The notes beneath the pieces were generated by a model. It worked only from the letters and a program-made list of their open reading frames with translations, did no database searches and had not been told where the DNA came from. Positions 53,776 through 61,771 of a stretch of DNA of 64,000 bases are shown piece after piece; the first letter of the stretch is position 1, and each line of letters opens with the position of its first letter. A program made the position numbers and the translations under genes. The stretch lies in the NCBI RefSeq assembly GCF_004522095.1, contig NZ_SPUI01000003.1, forward strand, positions 1,302,001-1,366,000, given 5' to 3'. Source of the DNA: Nocardioides sp. 503. Lineage in GTDB: Bacteria > Actinomycetota > Actinomycetes > Propionibacteriales > Nocardioidaceae.

Positions 53776-53778
53776 CGC
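53752..53778. repeat. Triple 9-bp repeat over the SARP start codon
   Basis: TTCCACCGC occurs three times without gaps. On the coding strand this is (GCGGTGGAA)x3, giving GTG start candidates at 53775, 53766 and 53757, each preceded by GGAAGC except the first. Confidence 0.8.
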
Positions 53779-53936
53779 GCCTCCCGCCTCTCGTCGCTCC
53801 CGACCTTCGGCAGGTGCCCACGCCCCGCGGCTCCCGTCTCACCCGACGGGGTGATTCGCGTCGAACCGGTCGCGAGACGGTGACGCTCGTGGGACGCGCG
53901 GCCGCACGTCGGACGTCACGATCCGGCGCACAGGTC

Positions 53937-53972
53937 GACCCACGGGCCGATCCACGCGCCGACCCACGGGCC
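53937..53972 (+). repeat. Three 12-bp direct repeats upstream of Mn catalase
   Basis: GACCCACGGGCC, GATCCACGCGCC, GACCCACGGGCC in tandem, 69-104 bp upstream of the catalase ATG. SARP proteins bind direct repeats, and an SARP-like gene is divergent from the catalase, so these may be its site; the 12-bp period is slightly above one helical turn. Confidence 0.5.
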
Positions 53973-54040
53973 GGACACGAGCGGCCGGAAGGGTCGTGGT
54001 CATCGGGAGCGATCGGCGCCCCCGCTCCGGAAGGACAGTC

Positions 54041-54961
54041 ATGTTCCGACACAGCATCGAGCTGCAGAACGACGTCAAGCCCGACCGCCCGGACGCGCTG
54101 TTCGCGGCGAAGATCCAGGAGCTGGTCGGTGGCCAGTTCGGCGAGATGACCGTGATGATGCAGTACCTCTGGCAGGGCTGGAACTGCCGCATCCCCGGCA
54201 AGTACAAGGACATGCTCCTCGACATCGGCACCGAGGAGATCGGCCACGTGGAGATGCTCGTGACCCTCATGGCCCGCCTGCTCGAGGGAGCCCCCTCCGA
54301 GACCCAGGCCGAGGCTGCCGCGGCGAACCCGGCGCTCGCCGCCGTCCTCGGCGGGCAGAACGTCCAGCACGCGATCGTCACCGGCGGGGCGGCCATGCCC
54401 ACCAACAGCCAGGGCGTCCCGTGGAACGGCGGCTACATCGTCGCGAGCGGGAACCTGCTCGCCGACTTCCGCAGCAACGTCGCCGCCGAGGCGCAGAGCC
54501 GCCTCCAGACCGCGCGCGTCTACCAGATGACCGACGACGCGGGGGTCAAGGAGACGCTGAAGTTCAACCTCGGCCGCGACACCTTCCACCAGCAGCAGTG
54601 GCTGCTCGGCATCGAGCAGCTCATCGAGGACGGCTACACCGACGGCCTCGAGGACTCGCTCAAGGAGGAGGAGGACAAGGACGCCGCCCGGACCTACTAC
54701 AGCTTCCACGAGGGCAGCACCGCCCACGAGGGTCGGTGGGCCCAGGGCAACACGCTCATCGGGAACGAGGAGATCCGCTTCGAGGAGGGACGCCCGCTCT
54801 CGGACGACATCAACGACATCCCGGCGCCCGACCCCCTGCTGTTCGCGACCTACGACGGCCACAAGGGCCCCGGCAAGCCGGGGACCGCCGGCGGTGCCTA
54901 TGTCCAGGGCGCGGAGAACCTGCTGTCGAAGGCCAAGGACGCCCTCACGCCCAACGACTGA
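54041..54961 (+). CDS. Manganese catalase
   Basis: 306 residues. Dimanganese enzyme that converts hydrogen peroxide to water and oxygen. Metal ligands are in place: Glu35 (GEMTVMMQYLWQGWN), Glu66 and His69 (GTEEIGHVEM), Glu in AAEAQSRL and His in GRDTFHQQQW. The C-terminal region (GPGKPGTAGGAYVQGAENL) is as in Bacillus YdbD/CotJC relatives. AAGGAC precedes the ATG. Followed by a putative metal transporter gene. Confidence 0.95.
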   Translation: MFRHSIELQNDVKPDRPDALFAAKIQELVGGQFGEMTVMMQYLWQGWNCRIPGKYKDMLLDIGTEEIGHVEMLVTLMARLLEGAPSETQAEAAAANPALAAVLGGQNVQHAIVTGGAAMPTNSQGVPWNGGYIVASGNLLADFRSNVAAEAQSRLQTARVYQMTDDAGVKETLKFNLGRDTFHQQQWLLGIEQLIEDGYTDGLEDSLKEEEDKDAARTYYSFHEGSTAHEGRWAQGNTLIGNEEIRFEEGRPLSDDINDIPAPDPLLFATYDGHKGPGKPGTAGGAYVQGAENLLSKAKDALTPND

Positions 54962-54989
54962 CGCCGCCCGCCACCACGAGGAGAGCATC

Positions 54990-56066
54990 ATGGTTGAGAT
55001 CCTGCTGCGGCCGCTGGCCGACGCCTTCATGCAGGTAGGGGTCTTCGTCGCTCTCCTCGTGGCGCCGTTCGGCTGGGCCCGCTACCGCTGGGGGCACCGG
55101 CTCGACGACGCCCTCGTGCGGCACCGCCGCCTCGGCCCCCTCGTGGCCGCGGCGCTGACGGTGCCGCCCGGGTGCGGCGGTGCCATCATCGTGATGGCGG
55201 TCTACTCCCGGGGGGCCGTGTCCTACGGTGCCGCGATCGCGGCCCTCGTGGCCACGATGGGCGACGCCTCCTGGGTGCTGCTCGCGGCCGACCCCGTGCT
55301 GACCCTGCAGCTCAAGGTGCTGCTGGTCGTCACCGGGGCGGCCGCGGGGTACGTCGTCGACGCTCTCGGGATCGCGCCCCGGCTGCGGCACGGGGCCGCC
55401 GTCGCCGAGCAGCGCCCGGCGCGGCCGGCACCCGTCGTGCTGCCTCCCGCGCCGGTGCGGCTGGCCTCGGCCACCCGGCTGCACGAGCTGGGCGTCCTGC
55501 CCGCGCTCCTGTGGCTGACCCTCGGCACCGGGGCGACCGTCAGCGTCCCGGTCACCTTCCAGCTGCTCCAGCCAGACAACCTCTACCTGGTGCTCGGTGT
55601 CGCCGGGACCCTGCTGGCCGTCGTCGCGTTCGCGCGCGGCGGGGGCAAGCTGGCCGACGACGACACCGAGTCGGCCCACCCGACGTCGATGACCCAGGTC
55701 CTGCGCCACGGCGGCCACGAGATCGCGTTCGTCACCGTGTGGGTCGCCGTGGCCTACGTGACCTGGTCGGTGGTGTCCCACACGACCGGCTTCGACGGCT
55801 CCCAGCTCCCGCTGTTCGGCGTCGCCGGCGTCCTCGTGGGTGCGCTGATCGGGCTGGTCCCGGGGTGCGCCATCCAGATCGTCTTCGCCGGCATCTTCCT
55901 CGCCGGGGGCATGCCGCTGCCCACGCTGGTCGCCAACACGATCAGCCAGGACGGCGACGCGCTGCTGCCCCTGCTGGCCCTCGAGCACCGCTCCGCCCTG
56001 CTGGCGACCGTGCTCACCACCGTCCCGGCGCTCCTCGTCGGCTCGGCCCTGCTCGTCCTCACCTGA
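54990..56066 (+). CDS. Putative 10-TM heavy-metal/manganese transporter (ArsP_2-like)
   Basis: 358 residues, about ten membrane helices in two halves. Each half has a matching motif: PPGCGGAIIVMAVYSRGAVSYGAAIAALVATMGDASWVLLA, and VPGCAIQIVFAGIFLAGGMPLPTLVANTISQDGDALLPLLA. The repeated PGC motif with following polar residues is characteristic of the putative manganese transporter/ArsP_2 family; direction and substrate are not proven. It starts 28 nt after the manganese catalase gene, consistent with Mn handling. GAGGAGAGC precedes the ATG. Confidence 0.78.
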   Translation: MVEILLRPLADAFMQVGVFVALLVAPFGWARYRWGHRLDDALVRHRRLGPLVAAALTVPPGCGGAIIVMAVYSRGAVSYGAAIAALVATMGDASWVLLAADPVLTLQLKVLLVVTGAAAGYVVDALGIAPRLRHGAAVAEQRPARPAPVVLPPAPVRLASATRLHELGVLPALLWLTLGTGATVSVPVTFQLLQPDNLYLVLGVAGTLLAVVAFARGGGKLADDDTESAHPTSMTQVLRHGGHEIAFVTVWVAVAYVTWSVVSHTTGFDGSQLPLFGVAGVLVGALIGLVPGCAIQIVFAGIFLAGGMPLPTLVANTISQDGDALLPLLALEHRSALLATVLTTVPALLVGSALLVLT

Positions 56067-56083
56067 CACCTGCGGAGGTCTCC

Positions 56084-56329
56084 ATGCACAGCACGCTCGG
56101 CACGACCCGGCTCCACCTGCTCCTCGCCGCGACCGCGGCGCTGACCGGCACGACGTACGGCCTCGCGGTGGCGCTCGGCGTCCTCGTCGTGGTCGCCCTG
56201 CGGCTCGCCGCGCGCGAGCTCGTGGCGAGAGAGGTCTCAGCCCCAGTGGGTGCTGGGGTGCTCGCCCCGGCGCAGCACGCCCACGTGCTCGATGCGGCCG
56301 GCCGCCCGCGCCATCGCCTGGCTGGCTGA
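56084..56329 (+). CDS. Small single-pass membrane protein
   Basis: 81 residues. One hydrophobic segment (LLLAATAALTGTTYGLAVALGVLVVVALRLAARELV) after a short polar start. GCGGAGG precedes ATG 56084, which lies 17 nt after the transporter stop, so a three-gene operon with catalase and transporter is likely. Its 3' part overlaps the hemerythrin gene on the opposite strand by 93 bp, and that part of the protein may be only tolerated sequence. Confidence 0.5.
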   Translation: MHSTLGTTRLHLLLAATAALTGTTYGLAVALGVLVVVALRLAARELVAREVSAPVGAGVLAPAQHAHVLDAAGRPRHRLAG

Positions 56330-56944
56330 GCGCAGCCGCGCGGAGGTCGGGTCGGGGGTACGCCGGGCGGCGGCGTCCACCAGATCGCGACCGTGGTCGA
56401 TCACGGTCAGCGGCAGCGCGGCCAGCGCGTTGCCCGGAGGTCGGCGCGCGACGACGCGGTGCGGCCGCGTCGGCGCGGTGCGCCGTACGACCTCCCACGC
56501 GACGCCGAGCTGCCGCAGCCGGCTGGGCGGCACGGCCCCCTGCAGCCGCGGGAGCAGCCGGTCCTCCTCGTCGCGCACGTCCTCGCGCAGCACCTCCACC
56601 AGGCGGTCGAGGGCGGAGCACCGCTCGGCCGCGTCGAGCTCGTCGCTCTCGAGGCGCACCCAGATCTCGTTGACCTCCTGGTGCTCCTGCTCGACCTGCA
56701 GGGTCAGCTCCTCGCCGTCGGGCAGGACGCGCCGCAGCTCGGGCCACAGCACCGACTCCTCGGCGAAGGCGTGCGGGAAGACCAGCCGCGCGATCGCGTG
56801 CAGGACCCGCTCCTGGGCCGAGCCGGACGTGCCCTCGAGCTCCTGGAGGAGGCGGTCGAGGCGGACGTGGTCGCGCTTCTGGCGGGCCAGGACGCTCCAC
56901 GGTCCGCCGAGCTGCTCGACGGACTGGTCGGCGAGGGAGGGCAT
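56237..56944 (-). CDS. Hemerythrin HHE-domain protein
   Basis: 235 residues. HHE four-helix bundle with iron ligands DHVRLDRLL, FPHAFAEESVLWPEL, EQEHQEVNEIW and DVRDEEDRLLPRL. The last ligand position has Glu-Asp where many members have His-E, so the di-iron site may be modified. A 90-residue basic C-terminal extension (VVRRTAPTRPHRVVARRPPG) is not part of the domain. It may sense or bind oxygen or nitric oxide. Confidence 0.82.
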   Translation of the reverse strand: MPSLADQSVEQLGGPWSVLARQKRDHVRLDRLLQELEGTSGSAQERVLHAIARLVFPHAFAEESVLWPELRRVLPDGEELTLQVEQEHQEVNEIWVRLESDELDAAERCSALDRLVEVLREDVRDEEDRLLPRLQGAVPPSRLRQLGVAWEVVRRTAPTRPHRVVARRPPGNALAALPLTVIDHGRDLVDAAARRTPDPTSARLRSASQAMARAAGRIEHVGVLRRGEHPSTHWG

Positions 56945-57026
56945 GGGGATCTCCTGAGGTGGGGGACCGGGTGGTACCCCGGGCGCGGTCCGCCATTCGG
57001 CCCCCCCACTCTGCGTGCGGGGAGGC

Positions 57027-57980
57027 CTAGCCCGCGGCGTCGGCGAGGCGCCTGGACAGGCGGGCGCAGGCCTCGCGCAGCTCGGGCGGCCCGACCACGG
57101 TGACGTCGGCGTCGAAGCGCGCGACCGCCGCGGCCAGGCCGGTCCAGGACCACGAGCCGAGGACGAGCCGGCAGCGGTCGGGACCGAGCTCCTCGACCAC
57201 CCCGTCCATCGCGTACGGCGTGACGTCGCGGGCGGGCAGCGCGAGGACCACCTCGCCCGTGCACGGCCAGTCGCCGGGACCGTCGGCCCCGCGGAACCGG
57301 CCGGCGACGAACGCCCCGACGTCGCCGCCGGGCACCTCGCGCGGGGTGAAGCGCGGGCCGGTGGGGGTGCGCGGCGTCATCCGGTCGGCGCGGAAGGTGC
57401 GCCAGTCGTCGCGGTCGAGGTCCCAGGCGAGCAGGTACCAGCGCCCGCCGCGCGACACCAGGTGGTGCGGCTCCGCGCGACGGGGAGGGGCGTCGTCCTC
57501 GGGTGGGCCGTAGTCGAAGCGCAGCACCTCGTGGGCGGAGATCGCGGCGGTGACCGCGACCAGGACGTCGGGGTCCACCGCGTCCGGCCGGGCGCCCACC
57601 GCGCTGACCTGGACCGCGTCGATGCGGTGGCGCAGCCGCGAGGGCATCACCTGCCGCAGCGTCGTGAGCGCCCGGGCCGCGGCCTCCTCCACGCCGGCGC
57701 CGCTCGCGGCCACGACCCGCAGGGCGACGGCCAGCGCGACGGCCTGCTCGTCGTCGAACAGCAGGGGCGGCAGCGCGGTGCCCGCGTCGAGCCGGTAGCC
57801 GCCGTCCGGACCCTTCACGGCGTGCACGCGGTAGCCCAGCTCGCGCAGGCTGTCGACGTCGCGCCGCACGGTGCGGGGGCTGACCTCGAGCCGCTCGGCG
57901 AGCAGCTGACCGGGCCAGTCGCGGCGTACCTGCAGCAGCGAGAGCAGCGCCAGCAGCCGGGCGGAGGGTCCGTTCGTCAT
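57027..57980 (-). CDS. YafY-type HTH/WYL-domain regulator
   Basis: 317 residues. N-terminal HTH_11: SARLLALLSLLQVRRDWPGQLLAERLEVSPRTVRRDVDSLRELGYRV. The WYL domain follows (VLRFDYGPPEDDAPPRRAEPHHLVSRGGRWYLLAWDLDRDDWRTFRADRM) and a WCX-like C-terminus. WYL domains often bind nucleic acid or small ligands. It is divergent from the PhnB-like gene, which it may regulate. Confidence 0.92.
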   Translation of the reverse strand: MTNGPSARLLALLSLLQVRRDWPGQLLAERLEVSPRTVRRDVDSLRELGYRVHAVKGPDGGYRLDAGTALPPLLFDDEQAVALAVALRVVAASGAGVEEAAARALTTLRQVMPSRLRHRIDAVQVSAVGARPDAVDPDVLVAVTAAISAHEVLRFDYGPPEDDAPPRRAEPHHLVSRGGRWYLLAWDLDRDDWRTFRADRMTPRTPTGPRFTPREVPGGDVGAFVAGRFRGADGPGDWPCTGEVVLALPARDVTPYAMDGVVEELGPDRCRLVLGSWSWTGLAAAVARFDADVTVVGPPELREACARLSRRLADAAG

Positions 57981-58083
57981 GACCTCATCCTCGCGCAGGT
58001 AGCGGACAGGATCCGACCGCTACTCCCGTCAATCTCTCCCCAGTGCCCCGGACGGACCGGGGCCACATCTGCGAGGAGAACCC

Positions 58084-58503
58084 ATGAGCATCACCACCGT
58101 CGCCCACCTCAACCTCCGCGGCGACGCCCGCGCCGCGCTCGAGCTCTACCGCTCGGTCTTCGGCGGCGACCTGGTCGCCGTCACCTACCGCGACGCGCAC
58201 AGCGTCACCGAGCCCGACGAGGCCGACTGGGTCATGTGGGGGGAGGTCCGCTCCGAGGCCGGCTTCCACGTCATGGCCTACGACGTCCCGTCGGCCCGCC
58301 CGTGGAGCCGTGGCGAGGACCCGTTCTTCGTGTCGGTGCGCGGCACCGACCCGGCCGAGCTGACGGCGTACTGGGAGAAGCTCGGTGACGGCGCGACCGT
58401 GGTCGTGCCGCTCGCGCCGGCCGCGTGGTCCCCGCTCTACGGGATGCTCACCGACCGCTTCGGCGTCACCTGGGTCCTCGACGTGGCCGTCGCCTACGCG
58501 TAG
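58084..58503 (+). CDS. PhnB-like VOC-family protein
   Basis: 139 residues. VAHLNLRGDARAALELYRSVFGGDLVAVTYRD is the start of the 3-demethylubiquinone-9-3-methyltransferase-like/PhnB fold; the end AWSPLYGMLTDRFGVTWVLDVAV is typical. Activity unknown. Its stop codon region overlaps the convergent aldo/keto reductase by 10 bp. GAGGAGAAC precedes the ATG. Confidence 0.88.
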   Translation: MSITTVAHLNLRGDARAALELYRSVFGGDLVAVTYRDAHSVTEPDEADWVMWGEVRSEAGFHVMAYDVPSARPWSRGEDPFFVSVRGTDPAELTAYWEKLGDGATVVVPLAPAAWSPLYGMLTDRFGVTWVLDVAVAYA

Positions 58504-59465
58504 CCCGACGGCAGGCGAGGCGTGTAGGCCTCCTCCAGCGAGGCCACCTGGTCGTCGGTGAGCTCGAGGTCGAGGGCCGCGGCGGCGTCGGCGAGGTGGT
58601 GCTCCTTGGTGGGCCCCACGATCGGGGCGTCCACCGACGGGTGCCGGAGCACCCAGGCGAGGGCCACCTGGGCCATCGGGACGCCGTGCTCCTCGGCCAC
58701 CCGGCCGACGGCCGCGACGATCGGCTGGTTGGCCTCGTCGACGTAGCGCTGGCCCATCGGGTCGTTCTCCGAGCGGAGGGTCTGCTCGCCCCACGGCCGG
58801 GCGAGCCGGCCCTTCGCCAGGGGGCTCCACGGGATGCTGCCGACGCCCTGGTGGGCGAGCAGGCCGAACATCTCGCGCTCCTCCTCGCGCTGGAGCAGGC
58901 TGTACTGGTTCTGCATCGACACGAACCTGGTCCAGCCGCCCAGGTCGGCGGCGTGCTGCATGGTGGCGAACTGCCACGCGTGCATCGAGGAGGCGCCGAG
59001 GTAGCGGACCTTGCCGGCGCGCACGACGTCGTGCAGGGCCTCCATCGTCTCCTCGACGGGAGTGTCCGGGTCGAAGCGGTGGATCTGGTAGAGGTCGACG
59101 TAGTCGGTGCCGAGCCGGGTGAGCGAGGCGTCGACCTGCTCCAGGATCGCCTTGCGGGACAGGCCGGAGCCGCCCGGGCCGTCGTGCATCGGGAAGAAGA
59201 CCTTGGTCGCCAGCACCACGTCCTCGCGGCGGCTGTAGCGCGCGATGGCGCGGCCGGTGATCTCCTCCGACGTGCCGGCGCTGTAGACGTTGGCGGTGTC
59301 CCAGAAGGTGATGCCCAGCTCGACGGCCTGACGGAAAATCGGCTCCGCCGCGTCGTCGCCGAGCGCCCAGCCGTGGGCGCCGCGCGAGGTGTCGCCGAAG
59401 CTCATGCAGCCCAGCGCGATGCGGCTGACCTTGAGGCCCGAGCCGCCGAGACGGGTGTAGTCCAT
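58494..59465 (-). CDS. Aldo/keto reductase
   Basis: 323 residues. AKR fold with GITFWDTANVYSAGTSEEITG (catalytic Asp, Tyr), LATKVFFP (Lys), LYQIHRFDPDTPVEETMEAL (His), and a C-terminal nucleotide-binding part (IVGPTKEHHLADAAAALDLELTDDQVASLEEAY). NADPH-dependent carbonyl reductase of the YajO/YghZ-like group; substrate unknown. The palindrome cluster at 59534-59607 lies upstream. Confidence 0.93.
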   Translation of the reverse strand: MDYTRLGGSGLKVSRIALGCMSFGDTSRGAHGWALGDDAAEPIFRQAVELGITFWDTANVYSAGTSEEITGRAIARYSRREDVVLATKVFFPMHDGPGGSGLSRKAILEQVDASLTRLGTDYVDLYQIHRFDPDTPVEETMEALHDVVRAGKVRYLGASSMHAWQFATMQHAADLGGWTRFVSMQNQYSLLQREEEREMFGLLAHQGVGSIPWSPLAKGRLARPWGEQTLRSENDPMGQRYVDEANQPIVAAVGRVAEEHGVPMAQVALAWVLRHPSVDAPIVGPTKEHHLADAAAALDLELTDDQVASLEEAYTPRLPSGYA

Positions 59466-59533
59466 GTCCTGCTCCTTGGGTGTCCGAGAGGTGCTTCCAC
59501 CGTAGGCGGCCCGTGGGGAGGTCCTACCCCGAG

Positions 59534-59607
59534 CCGGTGAGAATCACCGGGTACCCGGTGAAACTCACGCTTCCTGTAGGAAACTTCGTACGGGAAGCAG
59601 GAGTTTC
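59534..59607. repeat. Palindrome cluster upstream of the aldo/keto reductase
   Basis: A perfect 18-bp palindrome at 59544-59561 (TCACCGGGTACCCGGTGA) is framed by AA on both sides and then GTGAG/CTCAC (59537-59568). CCGGTGA at 59534-59540 adds a third half-site. GAAACTC-AC-GCTTCC (59560-59574) pairs with GGAAGC-AG-GAGTTTC (59593-59607), and TTCCTGTAGGAA (59572-59583) is also palindromic. It may be an operator array or a mobile palindromic element. Confidence 0.65.
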
Positions 59608-59643
59608 TCGACGGCCGTGTGGCGGGTGGGAAGGGCGGGACGG

Positions 59644-59986
59644 GTGCCTGGGACGACGAGCACCGCCGCGATGATGTGGCTGCTGGTGCGCGGGGCGCTG
59701 TACGTCGCCGTCGCCGTCGTCCTCTCCCAGTACTACTGGCCGGAGCCGGCCCCGCCGGACGGTGGCAGCGGGGACGGGGTCCTCTACGAGATCGACGAGT
59801 TCATGTCCGCGGGCGCCATCGCGATCATGACGGGCGCCGCGGTGGCGCTCGGCGAGCTCGCCGCCCACCTCCACGGCGATCATGACGGGCGCCGCGGTGG
59901 CGCTCGGCGAGCTCGCCGCCCACCTCCACCGTGACCGCCGCCGGCGACTGGCCGCAGCCCACGGGACCGGCGCCGTCCGAGGCTGA
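59644..59986 (+). pseudogene. Small two-helix membrane protein gene, frameshifted by a 55-bp tandem duplication
   Basis: From GTG 59644 (or ATG 59671) the protein reads MMWLLVRGALYVAVAVVLSQYYW, an acidic loop, then FMSAGAIAIMTGAAVALGELAAHLH. At that point 54 bp (59821-59874) are repeated at 59876-59929, one base later, so the period is 55 bp and the frame shifts to end at 59934 with a basic nonsense tail. Removing one copy restores RDRRRRLAAAHGTGAVRG to a stop at 59984-59986. The restored protein is a paralogue of the next gene. The shifted product keeps both helices and may still be made. Confidence 0.75.
59821..59929 (+). repeat. 55-bp tandem duplication
   Basis: 54 of 54 bases identical between 59821-59874 and 59876-59929, separated by a single G. 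Perfect identity points to a recent event, or to an assembly artefact. Confidence 0.95.
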
Positions 59987-60161
59987 GGCGCTCCCCGCCG
60001 GCGAACCTCCGGACGGAAAGCGCGGCGAGCCCTCCACCCTGACGCTGGTCTAGGCCGATCGACCTGCTCGCACGAAGGACCCTCACGTCCGGCGCGTGCC
60101 CCGCAGACTGTGACGCGGACCTGAGTGCTCGCTCGCAGCGCTGGTCGGCAGGAGTCACGAC

Positions 60162-60431
60162 GTGGCACCCTCGGTGGCGGACCGGTTCCTGGCCTGGCGC
60201 TGGCTGCTGTACGTCGTGGTCGTGGTCGTGGTGGCGTGGCTGCTCTGGCCGGATGCTCCACAGTCGGGCGACGACCCCGACATCGACGACGACGGTGCCC
60301 TCCACGAGTGGATCCAGCTGCTCGCACTCGCGGCCGCCCTGGTGGTGGGCGCCGTCGTCGCACTCCTGGGGGAGCTGGCCGCTCACCGCCGTGCTGCTCG
60401 GGGGCGTCGCGAGGTCACGCACTCGCTGTAA
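60162..60431 (+). CDS. Small two-helix membrane protein (intact paralogue)
   Basis: 89 residues. Helix 1 FLAWRWLLYVVVVVVVAWLLWP, an acidic loop SGDDPDIDDDGALHEW, then helix 2 IQLLALAAALVVGAVVALLGELAAHRRAARGRR. It matches the preceding broken gene in layout and in the GELAAH motif followed by a basic tail. GGCAGGAG precedes GTG 60162. Function unknown; tandem copies suggest dosage or pairing. Confidence 0.7.
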   Translation: MAPSVADRFLAWRWLLYVVVVVVVAWLLWPDAPQSGDDPDIDDDGALHEWIQLLALAAALVVGAVVALLGELAAHRRAARGRREVTHSL

Positions 60432-60526
60432 CGCGGAGTTATCTGCTCTGCGGCCCCCCTGCAGGGGAGCCGAGGAGCCGACAGAGGGGCACCAGACGCG
60501 CCGTCGCGGGGACCCGTACGCCGCCG

Positions 60527-61681
60527 TCAGGCGCGCAGCTTGGCGTTGACCGCGTCGGGGGAGAACTGCTGGTCGACGACCAGGCGGGTGAGGCCGGCGA
60601 CGGCGGCGTCCTCGCCGAGGGTGCCGAGCTGGAGCGCCATGTGGCGGGTGGCGCGGGGCAGGGCCAGGCGGTAGAGGGTCTCGCGGATCCCGGCGAGCAG
60701 CGAGGCGGAGGCCAGCGCGCCGCCGATGAGCACCACCTCGGGGTTGAGCAGGCACACGACGGTCGCCATGACCTCGCCGATGCGCTGGCCGGCCTCCTGG
60801 GTGAGCCGGGCCGCCTCGGCGTTGCCGGCCTGGAGGAGCTGGCGCACCTCGCGCCCGGACGTCGCCGGGATGCCGAGAGCGGTGAGCTCCGCGGCCACCG
60901 CGCGGCCGCTGGCCACGGCGGCGAGGCAGCCGGTGAGGCCGCACTGGCAGCGGGCGTCGGAGCGCGGTGAGACGCGGACGTGGCCGATGTCGCCGGCCCC
61001 GCCGTCGACGCCGCTGTAGGAGCGGCCGTCGATGACGATGCCGGTGCCGATGCCCGTGGAGACCTTCACCAGGCAGAGCGAGCGGACGTGGGAGTAGCCG
61101 GCGGCGTACTCGCCCATGGCGGCGGCGTCCGCGTCGTTGGCCGTGAGGACGGGGACGCCGGGCAGCGCGCTCTGCAGGTGCTCGGCGATGGGGTAGGCGT
61201 CCCAGCCGGGCAGGATCGGCGGCTGGCTCGGGCGGCCGGACTCGGGGTCGACGGGACCGGGCAGGCTCAGCCCCAGACCGCACAGGTGCTCGACGCCGAC
61301 GTCGTGCTTGCCCAGGAGCGCGCCTGCGGCCGCGGCGATCCGGTCGAGCACCGCGGAGGGGCCCTCCTCGACGGCCACGTCGATGGAGTCCTCCGCGAGC
61401 ACCGCGCCGCCGAGGTCGGTGATCGCGATGCGGGTGTGGGTGGTGTCGATCGCGGTGACGAGCACGTGGGACTGCGAGGTGTTGAACTCCAGGCTGCGCC
61501 GACGGCGCCCGCCGGTGGCCTCGGTGGTCGGGCCCTCGACGATCATCCCGGCGGCGAGCAGGGCGTCGATGCGCTGGGTGATCGTCATCCGCGACAGGCC
61601 GGTGACCGCGAGGACGTCGCCGCGGGTGCCGGCGCGGCCGTGGCGGATCAGGTCGAGCACGTCGCCGGGGCCGGTGGGCAT
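60527..61681 (-). CDS. ROK-family transcriptional repressor
   Basis: 384 residues. HTH: VLDLIRHGRAGTRGDVLAVTGLSRMTITQRIDALLAAGMIVEG. ROK domain: LVTAIDTTHTRIAITDLGG, GIGTGIVIDGRSYSGVDGGAGDIGHVRVSPRSDARCQCGLTGCLAAVASG, with the CxCGxxGC zinc motif. The first signature is altered (IDTTHT rather than DIGGT), so sugar-kinase activity is unlikely. Divergent from the sugar ABC operon that it probably represses. AGAGGGG precedes ATG 61681. Confidence 0.92.
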   Translation of the reverse strand: MPTGPGDVLDLIRHGRAGTRGDVLAVTGLSRMTITQRIDALLAAGMIVEGPTTEATGGRRRRSLEFNTSQSHVLVTAIDTTHTRIAITDLGGAVLAEDSIDVAVEEGPSAVLDRIAAAAGALLGKHDVGVEHLCGLGLSLPGPVDPESGRPSQPPILPGWDAYPIAEHLQSALPGVPVLTANDADAAAMGEYAAGYSHVRSLCLVKVSTGIGTGIVIDGRSYSGVDGGAGDIGHVRVSPRSDARCQCGLTGCLAAVASGRAVAAELTALGIPATSGREVRQLLQAGNAEAARLTQEAGQRIGEVMATVVCLLNPEVVLIGGALASASLLAGIRETLYRLALPRATRHMALQLGTLGEDAAVAGLTRLVVDQQFSPDAVNAKLRA

Positions 61682-61771
61682 CGGGCACCCCTCTCTGCCG
61701 GTCCGTGGGGCGCGAACGGGCCATCCAAGCACCGTTGCGGACCCTGAGTATAACGAGCGCGCAACAAATGC

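Noticed and set aside
53814..54149. A plus-strand frame of 111 codons containing DPRADPRADPRA
   Set aside because: It covers the 12-bp repeats and the start of the catalase gene in another frame; composition is Arg/Ser-rich and there is no ribosome binding site.
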